Part shown: one piece after another, positions 43,739 to 54,800 of the stretch
Layout of the letters: each line of letters opens with the position of its first letter
How positions within the stretch are numbered: position 1 is the stretch's first letter
Assembly: GCF_024323335.1 (NCBI RefSeq)
Contig: NC_066583.1
Span: 366,541,877-366,605,876, forward strand
DNA: 64,000 nucleotides
Direction: 5' to 3'
Source of the DNA: Lathyrus oleraceus
Lineage: Eukaryota; Streptophyta; Magnoliopsida; Fabales; Fabaceae
Made by a program: the position numbers and the translations under genes
The notes under the pieces: generated by a model
Databases searched by the model: none
Seen by the model: only the letters and a program-made list of their open reading frames with translations
Told to the model about the DNA's origin: nothing

Positions 43739-44866
43739 TAATATCATACCTAGGCTGCAACAACTTTTGATGAAGATTTTGGCTCTGCGAGAGGTCCAAG
43801 AAACGCAAACAATTTCCTATCGACCACAAAGGGAATCAACATCTGGCGTTGCCAATTCTTCACCACTGCTTCATCAGAAGAAGTAGGTTGAGGAATGCGG
43901 TGCATACTTTCTTTGGCAGTAAGTTTAAAGGCAATGGGGTTATTTCTAGTAGCGTAGAAAGTAAGTACTTTGACGTGGGAAGAGAAGCCATTAAGGAATG
44001 AATAAAATAGGGTGAGTTTTAAGTTTTGGGGTGACAGATTCATTACGAAAGTTGCTTGAAGAAATGTGCAGGAAGAATGCACGGTTATGGAAGTAGAAAA
44101 ACCTTGGAGGATGAAGAAAGAACTATTTATAAGCTATCCAGGTGAACAATCAGGCACTAATCGATTCAGAATTGACTAACGAAGAAGTAGTGAGAGAGTT
44201 AGTGGGTTCGGTTGAAATCCCACGACCTTGGGATAGCTGAGAATGATGGTGGAGAGTCTGGGGAACTGCGCTGCATGAAAATTATCATCATATTTTAGGC
44301 CATAATTAGTCATAAGACTGCTAGCCGAAATCTAAACAATCAAAAGGCAAGTTCCTCGATCGACATGCTCAAGACGAAATCAGCCTTTTTAGGGGGAACT
44401 TTGTTAGCTGAAAAATTTCGGCCAAAGAAGGTAAGCACACTCGACTAGGAAGCCCTTTGGAATATAAGGTCTACAAGAAGTTGGACAATCCATGGGTCGA
44501 CATCAAGAGGTCCAGTCAAAGTCGAAGGGTATCTCCATGGTAAGGGATGATCATGGGTGGCCAAAACATGGACAATTATCTACATACATGGGAGAAGTGG
44601 GCCGACACGTGTCATCTCAAGATAGGTTCGTAACCCCCAACAGTTACTTTTTATTAGTACTTAAGCAAGTATTAGGGATTATTTTGGAGGATGGCATTTT
44701 TAGCATTTGTAGTAGGAGTACACTTTAAGTACCAAAGCGTTTACGAGAAAAGAGTCATCTCCCTACAAAAAATGTACCTTTGCCTCCATTTATATACATC
44801 AGTTATTAAACTTACCAAATTGTCTTTACTTTATTGCTTTTACTTTCACTATATTTTCGTCTTACC
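43739..44866 (+). mobile_element. probable LTR-element fragment (unit 2)
   Basis: Diverged copy of 30126-31230, with agggggaactt then TGTTAGCTGAAAAATTTC at about 44401, gacacgtgtcatctc near 44603 and a TATA-like region near 44760. It ends at the Tekay LTR. Confidence 0.4.
43750..44082 (-). CDS. unrecognised 110-codon ORF
   Basis: Frame starting MHSSCTFLQATFVMNLSPQ and containing AVVKNWQRQMLIPFVVDRK. The unit 1 copy (30150-30460) preserves much of the same amino-acid sequence (KLTLFYSFLNGFS, NNPIAFKLTAKESM) but is frameshifted. I do not recognise the family. It is antisense to the presumed LTR element and may be a decayed captured fragment. No promoter or splice evidence. Confidence 0.2.
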   Translation of the reverse strand: MHSSCTFLQATFVMNLSPQNLKLTLFYSFLNGFSSHVKVLTFYATRNNPIAFKLTAKESMHRIPQPTSSDEAVVKNWQRQMLIPFVVDRKLFAFLGPLAEPKSSSKVVAA

Positions 44867-44871
44867 AAATA

Positions 44872-46437
44872 TGTTGTATGATGGATTTTGGTTTGAAGAA
44901 GTAGTGGGTTTAACTGTTAGAAAGGAAACAAGATTATGCAGGTGGAAATCCAAATGTTACAGAAAGAATTTTTTAGAACATGACAGGGACCAATCGATTT
45001 GTCCTGGGCTTTTTCTCCAAGCCAATCGACTGGTCACACACCCAAAGTTGGAAGATATGAGATTTTGATGAAAACCAATCGATTGATACAATCCTCCAAT
45101 CGATTGCACAAACTTTTTGTTTTGGAAAACTGGAAATTTTTCAGGTGCCAATCGATTGACACTGAGGATCAATCGATTGATCCTCTGTATTCTTTGAAAA
45201 AGAGAAATGTGAGATGAACCAATCGATTGGGCTTCCCCAACCAATCAATTGGTTTGTACCCAAAACTCCAAAATCCATTTATTTGATGTTTCTAAATGCA
45301 TTTCATCAACCATTAATCATTTGTGATGTTATACTTGAATTGAATCAATGTTAAATGTGAGAATTACATATTGAATCTAGTGAGTTAACCTAGTGATCAA
45401 TTTAGGCAATAAGTTAGACTTATAACTTAGATAACATTAGAAGGCAGCATTCATTTGTACGATGCTTATGTGGAGGTCGTAAATGAATGGTTGCAATAGT
45501 TGAGAGTGAGATGCTTTGTATGGAACATGCAATGTTATTGCTTGTATTTTGGTGAATGAAGTCACTTGTGATTGATGAATCTTGTTATGCTTTATGGAAC
45601 CGATCATCTATTCAGAATGTTTGCCCTTCGTGATGCACATCTCTATTTGATATGCTTGGATGAGTAAGTAATAGGATGTGATGCCGATGATTCATGTATC
45701 AATTGGGTTTGAGCCCCAACCACGGAGGATATGGGGGGAAAGGTGGACACCTAAGTGGGTTAGAGTCCTATACGGTGAAAGATACCCTAAATGGGTTAGA
45801 GTCCCACACGGGTGATGGTCGCTTGAAATGATTTTGGAACTCATAGAGGACCCGATATCCACCGCGAAAGTCGAATCATACGAGCATGCATAAACTAGGC
45901 TTGCCCTAGACGTAGGTCCACTCAGGGATTGATTATTCGTGAATCTGAATAATGATCCTGTTTTGAGTTGCAAGAACTCAGGAGCATGTTGCCATACATT
46001 ATGAGTTAGTTCCCCATCACTTAAGACTTCTTTCCCTTGTTGACTTAAGTTGGATATTGATTAGAAAACCTTGTAGAGCCGAGTGGACCCATAAGATAGG
46101 GAACCCACTGGGATTATTATCTCACCCCATGTTGTTGATTATTTTTCAGGTGGTTCTGTGCAGGCGAAGGGTTAGGACAAGATAGAGTGATGTCTTGCTT
46201 ACCTGATGTTTTGGTTGGCTACTCCGATGTGTAGATTTTTTTGAGGTCATTTTATAATGATCTAGCTCCTAGTCTTTTTTTATTTTGGGCACTTTTGTGT
46301 ATGTTTTGTGCCATGTAGTGTTTCCTTTTGGGCATGTAAATATGTACATTGTGCCACTAGGCGCTTATGTATTTCAGTACTAGTATTACACTATGTAAAA
46401 TATGTATTCTAGATATATATTATATGTGGGTGTTACA
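44872..46437 (+). repeat. 5' LTR of the Tekay-type element
   Basis: About 1566 bp. The right end (tgggtgttaca) is fixed by the PBS two bases on. The left end TGTTGTATGATGG is set where homology with the unit 1 LTR-like segment stops, so it may be off by a few bases. The upstream part has a cluster of CAATCGATTG palindromes. Confidence 0.75.
44991..45251. repeat. cluster of CAATCGATTG palindromes in the LTR
   Basis: Eight copies or near copies at 44991, 45023, 45076, 45097, 45149, 45170, 45220 and 45242 (CAATCAATTG), usually with an extra C before and sometimes G after. A perfect 10 bp palindrome repeated within 260 bases. Confidence 0.9.
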
Positions 46438-46439
46438 AT

Positions 46440-46457
46440 TGGTATCAGAGCAGGTTG
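46440..46457 (+). promoter_or_regulatory. primer binding site, tRNA-iMet type
   Basis: tggtatcagagcaggttg: TGGTATCAGAGC is complementary to the 3' end of the plant initiator methionine tRNA. It lies two bases after the LTR end. Confidence 0.92.
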
Positions 46458-46592
46458 TATCCTCGACCTAGCCATGAGATATTATAAGTATTCCTTTCTG
46501 CCTCATATGTGGGTTGTCATCATTGTCCTTGATGTTATATTCATAGTATTGAGCCTGATCAACTTAATTCTATTTGTATGACATTCAGGACC

Positions 46593-47630
46593 ATGACTGA
46601 TAGACGTAGAGGTCATGGTAGACCCAGAACTCAGAATTCCGACTCTGAACCGCCAAGTGGTAGTGAGGGTTTTCAATGGCCTTAGTTTGTGCAACAGATG
46701 CAGCAGCAATAAAACCAAATCATGCAATAGATGATGCAACAACGGAATGGTGGTCTTCATCCTCAAGGGGTTCCACAAGAAGTTGCAGGTGGTAGTTTTC
46801 GGGATTTCTTTCGCATGAATCCTCCTGAGTTCCATGGTGGATTAAATCCTGTGAAGGCTCATGAGTGGGTAACCAACATGGAAAGGATTTTTCAGATAGT
46901 GCATTGTAGCGAAGAGAATAAATTTGTGTTTGCTCCTCACATGATGAAGGGTCCTGCGGTGAGGTGGTGGGAGAGTGATTTGACTCTTATGACCAATCAA
47001 GGAGTACGTAGGGACTGGGAACATTTTAAGACTACTTTTCTAGATAAGTATTTTCCTAGCTCTTTGAGGACTCAGAAAGAGTTTGAGTTTCAGCAGCTTA
47101 GACAGGGTACTATGATGGTAGTTGCGTATGCTGAGAAGTTCGAAGATATGGATGCTTATTCTAGACAGGCCGAGTACACACCAGATGAGAGGTGGAAGAT
47201 CGATCAATTCCTTTTTGGTCTAAGAGGTGAAATTTCTCATAGTGTTTCTCAAAGGGAATCCACTACTTATGCTGAATTGCTAACGTAATGCTATGTGGCT
47301 GAGAACAGTTTAAAGAAAGTTTAAGAAGAAATGGATCAGTATAGGAGTGGACAAAAGGACCAAGGGAGGCCAGGTAACCAGTTTAGGCCTAGACCTCAAG
47401 CTTTCAAGAGAAAATAAGTGCAACATGCAAGACCTAACCATCCTCCGCAATGTCAAGTATGTAAGAGGTCTCATTTTGGAAGATGTGCCGGAAGTGGAAT
47501 TAAGTATTTTACTTGTCAGAAGGAGGGACACATGTCTAGGGATTGCCTCAGGATAAGAATCAGATGCAAGGGAGGAGCACTGGTTGAGTTTATACTTTGG
47601 ATGCAAGTAAGGCTAAGAGAAACAATGCTT
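46593..47630 (+). pseudogene. Tekay-type gag
   Basis: ATG 46593 (MTDRRRGHGRPRTQ). Three stops at 46680-46731 sit in a Q-rich stretch. Then comes an open block 46731-47288 with the capsid core (FFRMNPPEFHGGLNPVKAHE; AVRWWES; FLDKYFPSSLRTQKEFEF). Further stops follow at 47286, about 47322 and 47415. The zinc-knuckle region CQVCKRSHFGRC and FTCQKEGHMSRDC lies at about 47450-47550, with one Cys apparently changed to Tyr. Confidence 0.85.
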
Positions 47631-48278
47631 TGATTGCTGGTACGTATCTCGTCAATGATCATCCTTGTGTTTGTATTGTTTGATTGTGGGGAAAAACACT
47701 CTTTTGTATCAATTTAGTGTATGAAGCGTCTTGGTTTGCAAGCAATTCCTTTGTCTCCTCCTATGGTGGTCACTACCGCCATGGATGATGTGGTTGAGAC
47801 ACCGTTAATTTATGAAAATTGTTCGCTCTCGGTGAATGGTAGAATTTTCCTAATTAATTTTATTTGTTTACCACTTAAGAAGGTTGATGTGGTTTTGGGG
47901 ATGGATTGGCTTTCCTCCAATTCGGTGTTTATTGGATGTGAAGAGAAGTTGATTATCATTCCATCTAGTGAAGCTACTCCAAAGGATGTATTAACTACTA
48001 TCTTGGAAGGTACGGTTGGCATGGTTAATTTCTTATTTGAGAAGGAAAAGTCAGTTCTCTTGGTTCTCACCAAGGAACCTAGCGACAATCTGAATGTTAT
48101 ACAAATTCCTATCGTTTGTGAATTTCTAGAAGTTTTCCCTGAGGATGTCACTTCTCTTCCTCCTGAAAGGGAAGTGGAATTTTGTATTGATCTGATACCT
48201 GGGATGGCTCCAATCTCCGTTTCTCCATATCGTATGGCGCCACTCGAGTTGAGAGAGTTGAAGGATCTATTGGAATAG
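47631..48278 (+). pseudogene. Tekay-type protease and RT lead-in
   Basis: The protease motif appears as LFDCGEKHSFVS near 47685, degraded, and is followed by a stop. Then an open frame 47721-48278 carries VDVVLGMDWLSSN (second protease block) and the RT lead-in PEDVTSLPPEREVEFCIDL and YRMAPLELRELKDLLE, ending at a TAG. Confidence 0.8.
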
Positions 48279-48962
48279 TTGTTAACCAAGCATTTCATCT
48301 GACCTAGTGTCTCACCATGGGGAGCTCCAGTGTTATTAGTGAAGAAGAATGACGGTAGTATGCGGTTGTGTATTGATTATCACTAGTTGAATAAAGTCAC
48401 CATTAAGAACAAGTACCCTCTGCCAAGGATAGACGATTTGCTAGATCAGTTGAAAGGAGCTTGTGTGTTCTCGAAGATTGATTTACAATCGGGCTATCAT
48501 CAAATCAGAGTTAAGAATTCGGATGTACCAAAAACCGCATTTAGAACCCGATATGGCCATTATGAGTTTCTTGTAATGCCTTTTGGTGTGACGAATGCCC
48601 CTGCTGTCTTCATGGACTATATGAATCGAATATTTCAACCTTACTTGGACCAGTTCGTGGTGATCTTTATTGATGACATTCTTATTTATTCTCGTACTCC
48701 CCAAGAGCACGGAGAACACCTAAGGACTGTTCTACTAGTACTGCAAGAGAAGCAACTTTTTGCCAAGTTAAGTATGTGTGAATTTTGGATGAACGAAGTG
48801 AAGTTTCTTGGTCGTGTCATATCACAAGGAGGAGTATCAGTAGATCCATCTAAAGTCGAAGTAGTTATTAATTGGGAAAGACCGAAGAATGCTTCTGAAG
48901 TCAAAAATTTCTTGGGTTTGGCAGGTTACTATCGAAGGTTTATACAGGGTTTTCGCAGATAG
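48279..48962 (+). pseudogene. Tekay-type reverse transcriptase
   Basis: RT motifs GAPVLLVKKNDGSMRLCIDY (stop immediately after), [33 protein letters not shown], catalytic FIDD near 48668, and [11 protein letters not shown]. Stops at about 48277, 48298 and 48384 come before the longest open part, 48387-48962. Confidence 0.88.
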
Positions 48963-49560
48963 CCTTACCAATAACTAGACTTACCTGAAAGGAAATTTCT
49001 TTTAAATGGGATTCGAAGTGTAAGCAATGAGTTTGAAGGAAAAACTAACAGCTGCTCTTGTTTTAATCATCCCTGACCCTAGTAAACCTTATGAAGTATT
49101 TTGTGATGCCTCTAAGAAGGGTTTATGAGGGGTGTTAATGAAGAGTGGTCAGGTTGTAGCATATGCCTCTCGTCAGTTGAAGACTCATGAAGAGAACTAT
49201 CCAATTCATGATCTTGAACTAGCTGTTGTTGTTTTTACATTGAAGGTATGGCGACATTACTTGTATGGAGTATGTTTTGAGATGTTTAGTGACCATAAGA
49301 GTTTGAAATACTTATTTGACCAGAAAGAGTTGAACATGAGATAGAGGAGATGAATGAAGTATTTGAAAGACTTTGATTTGAGCTTAAGTACCACCCAGGG
49401 AAAGCGAATAAGGTTGCAGATGCCTTAAGTCGAAAAGAGATGCATAAAGCTGAGTTAATGATGTTGGAATACAGATTGCTGGAAAAGTTCCAAGATCTTA
49501 ACCTTCAATTTAATTGGACGTAGGATGGTGTGATAATGGGAAATTTGAATGTTACTTCTA
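48963..49560 (+). pseudogene. Tekay-type RNase H
   Basis: YEVFCDASKKG near 49100 carries the first catalytic Asp, followed by a TGA. Then 49132-49344 has [36 protein letters not shown] and DHKSLKYLF. After 49344 the frame is lost, although RNase H to integrase linker residues (HPGKANKVADALSRK-like) are still readable. Confidence 0.8.
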
Positions 49561-49589
49561 ACCTAAAGGAAGAAATCCGGTAAGGACAA

Positions 49590-50790
49590 ATGATAGATGA
49601 GAAGTTGCAAGAGATGTCAAATCAACCAGGTTTCACTCAATCACCGGATTGGGTTGTTATATTTAATCAAAGGATTTGTGTCCCGAATGATGTCGGGCTA
49701 AAAAAAAGAGTTTTGAAGGAAGCCCACAAGGGGGCGTTTACCATACATCCAGGTTCGTCGAAGATGTATCAAGACTTGAAGAAGGACTACTGGTGGCCTG
49801 GAATGAAAAAGGATATTGCAGAGTATGTGTCGGAATGCATAGTATGCCAGCAAGTAAAGATCGAACATCAGAAGCCTAGTGGTTTATTGCGACCTTTAGA
49901 GATTCCAGTTTGGAAATGGGATAGTATTTAAATGGATTTTGCAGTAGGGTTACCTCAGACCCAAGGTGGTTATGATTCAATTTGGGTGATTGTGGATCGG
50001 TTAACTAAGTCCGCGCTCTTTTTGGCCATGAAGACTACTTACAAGGCAAGTCATCTTGCACGGTTGTTCATTTTAGAAATCGTAAGACTGCATAGTGTTC
50101 CAACTAGTATTGTGTCTGATAGAGACCCAAAGTTTACTTCAAGATTTTCGAAGGCATTCCAACAAGCTATGGATCAAAGTTGTGTTTTAGTATGTCTAAT
50201 CATCCTTAAATGAACGGTCAAACTGAACGGACGATACAAACACTAGAGGATATGTTAAGAGCTTGTGTACTTGAAAGTGGAGGAAATTGGAAGGAGCTAT
50301 TCCCATTGATTTAATTCACATACAACAACAGTTACCATGCAAGTATCAGGATGGCTCCTTATGAATCCTTGTATGGACAGAAATGTAGGATGCCTTTGTG
50401 TTGGACGGAAGTTGGTGAGGAAAGAATCTTAGGGCCGAAGATTATTCAAAAGACTACGGAAAAGATAAGGATGGTTCGTGACAAGATAAAGAAAACACAA
50501 GATCGCCAAAAGAGCTATGCAGATCACAGAACAAGACCATTGGAATTTGATGAAGGTGATCATGTATTCTTGAAGGTGACTCCAAGATTGAGACTGAAGG
50601 GAGCGTTTAAGTCACAGAAGCTAAGTCCAAGATACGTAGGGACATACCAGATTATAGAGATGATTGGAAAGTAGCCTACAAATTAGCCTTACCACCTTCC
50701 CTATCAGAAATGCATGACATTTTTCACGTATCTCAACTTTGAAAGTTCATTCCGGATTCTCTTCAGCCTATTCTTCCAGATACAAAAAAT
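49590..50790 (+). pseudogene. Tekay-type integrase
   Basis: Zinc finger (HKGAFTIHPG then CIVCQQVK) and core start to 49931, stop, then MDFAVGLPQTQGGYDSIWVI with the first Asp and VSDRDPKFTS with the second. Further stops near 50213 and 50313. The C-terminal domain 50351-50674 has MAPYESLYGQKCR, DHVFLKVTPRL and LSPRYVGTYQI. The element breaks off after SQL at about 50790, before any chromodomain. Confidence 0.85.
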
Positions 50791-51808
50791 ATGTTTTCAT
50801 TTGCCTAACTTTTTATAGGTAAGGCATGATCCTCATTGATCTATCAAGTCCATATCAAGGGTTTGAGACCCTCATGACTAAAAGCACAACCATGGATTGA
50901 CCCACAAGTGTTTCAAAGCATCAAATATGACTCCCAATGGTCTCTACATGTTATATTGATCAAGTTTTCTTCAAGAGTTTGGAGGTGATTTGCCTTGGAA
51001 ACCCTAGTTTAACTAGGTATCTTGAGTAACCTCACCAACAAGCTATCTCACCAATTGATCAAATTTCTCAAGGGATACTTCAAAGTTCATCATCTTATGC
51101 ATTTATGATCTACCATGAGCCTAGAAAGCCAAGAGATTTGAAGGTTAGCAAGTTGGTTGGTGGTGGTTGGCCAGATGAATTCATCTGATCAAAACTGGGT
51201 CTCCCTAGACCCTATCTCCTACAATTTTTACCATATGAAAATGATTCCAAGCGCAAAGTTACTCTAAATTTAATTACAAACAACTTTCATGTTGAGACCT
51301 AGAGCTAGTTTTGCTTGGAAAATCATTTTCTATGTTGAAACATTATAGGTCATTTTGTCTAAACCCTAATTTGAAAGTCAACTTCCCAAGGCCATAGCTT
51401 GCTCAATTTTTATGAGATGAAAGATTTCCAAGTTGCACAATACAATTCAAGATGTTTAATCCAACTTTGATGTTTGGAGTAAAAGCTAATTCAACTTTTA
51501 TGAGCATGTGATATGAGGATACATTATAGGTCATTTTTGACCTATACCATTGAATAAGTGATTTTCCTCAACTTCAAAAATGCATAACGCTATCATTCTA
51601 AATCCAAATGACATGAAGTTGGTGACCATTTTTAAGGTATTTGAAATAGCTACAACTTTTATGAAGACACTTTTCTCATTTGAAGCTCACATAAAAAGTT
51701 AAGCAAAGTGGAATATCGAGATATATGGCTTGACACTTAGAAAAAATTTCAACATGTTGAAATTTCCAAACTTCCACCTCAAAATTCACCATGATCCAAG
51801 TTCCAAAT
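50791..51808 (+). repeat. fragment resembling an Ogre-type LTR, inverted to its neighbour
   Basis: Non-coding. Phrases such as acattataggtcattttgtc (51344) are reverse complements of phrases in the adjacent LTR (tgacctataatgttttg at 55990). So this looks like a partial LTR of the same broad type in plus orientation. It stops where the 51809 LTR begins. No ORF. Confidence 0.5.
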
Positions 51809-54800
51809 TGTAGCGGGGTTTTATTTACTTTTAGGTTTATTGACTAAACCAAAAGTCAACATACAATTCGAGTCGCCACCGCACTTTTATTTGTCCAAAG
51901 GAAAGGCTAAAAAGCGAACAAAAGCCAAGTAAGAAGTTTTTCAAATCAAAAACTAATAAAAATGTCAGAGATCTAGGTAAGGGGGTTGGTTATGAAATGA
52001 GAAGGTTTTACGCACCCAAAACATCCTTAGTACTCTAAGGGAACCTCTTTTTGCAAATATGTGTTGTAGGTTGGTATTTGTGAAAAGATTGGAGGGATGA
52101 GAAGAGAATAGATTATATTTACAAATTTTGTTGTTTGAATGGATGAACCCATTGCCTACGTACCATCACAAAGGAGGATCAAAACCTCGTAGTTCGGGGT
52201 AAAAATCTCAAAGATTGGTGAATTGATTTTAATCAAAAGCCTTAAGGTCTTTTGTTATCAAAGGGAGAAAACTCAACCTAAACCAACAATCCACCATGTG
52301 AGGAAGGCTTCAACATGCTAGTGAGGGGTTAACCCTATAATAAGCATGGAAGACTTATAATCCAGCACTAAGGATGAGGTGAGATTTACATCAACCACTA
52401 TGATAACTCAAACCTATGACTAATGTTTTGAAAAGATTTTAACAAGTGGCCGTTGGAACCACAAAACAACTTGAAATGGGTTATATTTACAAATTGAATT
52501 TATTTACAAAATGAGGTCAAAGTGTGATTAAAGTTTATTTACAATGAGTATTTATGAAAATGGTTTTAAAAAGTCAAAGGCTTAAGGCCTAGGTTTCTAA
52601 TTTGAAATAGAGTCAAAGTTTTTGAAAATGATTTTTGGCTTGGTTATAGTGGGGAGAAGAAAGAAGGGCTATTCCTAAAGCATACAACGATAAGAGGAGA
52701 AAGATAAAACCCTTGGAGTTCCTTTTCTTGGAGTCATAGAGATGACTCAAGATGCTCCTTTCCTTTGGACTTAGCACACAAATAAGCAATCAATAAATTG
52801 AAATTCAAGCTCCTAGGATCTCCAATTGGCTTGGCTCTTAACTTGGCTACTCATGACAATGGTCCTCTTTTCACAATCTCAAAGTGGGATCCCTATCACA
52901 TAAAAGCAAACATCAAAAAGTTCATAACACAATAAAGGGAATGGACAAAGAATAAGTTTGAGGAGAAGTCCTTTGAGATCAACTTTGAATTTTAGCATTC
53001 TAAAGGCATAAGGTCTAGTTGCTCTTCAACATATTTTGCATTCTAAAGGCATGAGGCCTAGTTGCTCTTGAACTCCATTAAGCATTGGTAAATCCTAATT
53101 CTAAGTCCTTTCTTCTTTTGCATTTTGGTTCACATCAAAACAAACACAAACAACACAAAATAGCAATATATTTATATACAATAACGGGCTTAAATGAGCA
53201 AAAGAAAAATTACATAAACATAAAATATGTGCTCAAATGAGCAAAGATGAAAATCAATATGAATAATGAGCAAGAAATAAATGACATTAAAAGTAAATGA
53301 CAAGAAATTAAAAGCTCAAATTAAAGTTAGTAGTTAGTGAGGTTATGTTAGCTTGTCATAAGATAATGTAGCGCTATGTTAAGTAATCGTAAGTGGACTA
53401 ATGTAGTAGTCACACCTATCTGAGGCCGGTCAATAAGAATATAGGCAAAGAACACAAGTTAGAGATCATGACTAGTAAGCCAAGCTCCATAAACTTGCCA
53501 TGCCAAACAAAAGGGGAAGGGTCTTGTATTGACTTTTGGTTATTTGCTTGACCAAGAAGTAACCTATCTTTGACACAAAATAACTCACTTGATCATGGAT
53601 CAAGTTGAATTTGGTTTGGATCAAAGAAGGTTAAACTTCTCATTGTTCAAGACCAACCTCAAGACTTTAACTCATTGGCCATTGATGGAAATAAAGGGAT
53701 GAAGATGGAAGGGAGGGGGTAAGAAGTCAACAAACAATCCCAATTGATCAAGGGATAACTCATCCTTGATCAAATTCATTCATCTTTCTAAGTGACGATC
53801 CTTAAGGATTTTCAAACTACAAGATTCAATGAATTTGATCAAAGTTGAATCAAATTTACCTCAATCAACACCAAACAGAAGAGAGATGAAGATAACAAGT
53901 AAAAAAGTCAACAATATTTTTTGGCATTTTTTGAATTAAAATAAAATACAAATAAAAAATAAACAAATAAGGTTGAACCTCAAATTCAATTCAAAGCAAC
54001 TTCAAAAAGTCCAATTAAATTCTCATGGGTTCAACATAGTCAAACAAGCTTTGACTAATTCTCTTACAAATTTTTGAAATCAGAAAGTAATTAAAACCAA
54101 TTAAAAATAATTAAAAATATCACAATATGAATTAAAATCTCAAATAATCTCAAAACAATCAAGAAATTGTTGAGAATATTTTTCATTGACTTATCATGAT
54201 CCCTAGATGCTATGAAAATATTTTTTGTATTTTTTAAAAGTCATAAAGTATTTTAAAATGAATTAAAACCATTAAAAACCAAGTAATTCATGAAAATTAT
54301 CAAATAAAATCACAAAAATAATTAAAAATCATAATATGAAACTAGATTTTTCAAGATTTTTTTTGGAATTGGTCTCATATTTTTTTGACTTCAAATGAAT
54401 TTTTAATGAATTTTTGAAAATGAAATGAATTAACAGAAAATAAATGGAAAATGAAAATAAGCGAAAACGTCACAGCCATCTGATCCACATTCATTAATTG
54501 ACGTGGCACTTGGCACGATTCAGATCTGATGGCGCACGATACATCCAAGTCAAACGCGCCACACAAAGGATTAAATAAAGTAATCAAAACGGATGCACGC
54601 GATTAGATCCTGAAATGGAGATCCAATGGCCAAGGAGTAGGACACGTGGTGGTGGTGGTGGAAACCACCGTCTTCTTCGGCGAAGCAACAAAATTCGGCC
54701 ACATTTGTAGAGAAATAAACTTCAATGAAAATGGAAAATAAGGACATGGAAATGAAGCTCGTGTTATGTAGATCATCACTGTACCAATGGATCTCCCTCA

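Larger units (their letters stand above)
31648..44866. repeat. segmental duplication unit 2, split by a retroelement
   Basis: Second copy of unit 1, interrupted by the 8326 bp element at 34872-43197 and ended by the Tekay LTR at 44872. Exon order on the minus strand is C, D (43735-43385), A, B, C, D (34420-33570), A, B (33126-32760), then the shared non-coding block. Confidence 0.8.
44872..50790 (+). mobile_element. decayed Tekay-type Ty3/gypsy chromovirus
   Basis: Plus strand: 5' LTR (44872-46437), initiator-Met PBS, gag, protease, RT, RNase H, integrase, ending shortly after HDIFHVSQL. No chromodomain or 3' LTR is visible, so the 3' end is lost. Many in-frame stops replace Gln codons. RT phrases ([33 protein letters not shown]) are typical of Tekay/Del elements. 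Confidence 0.85.
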
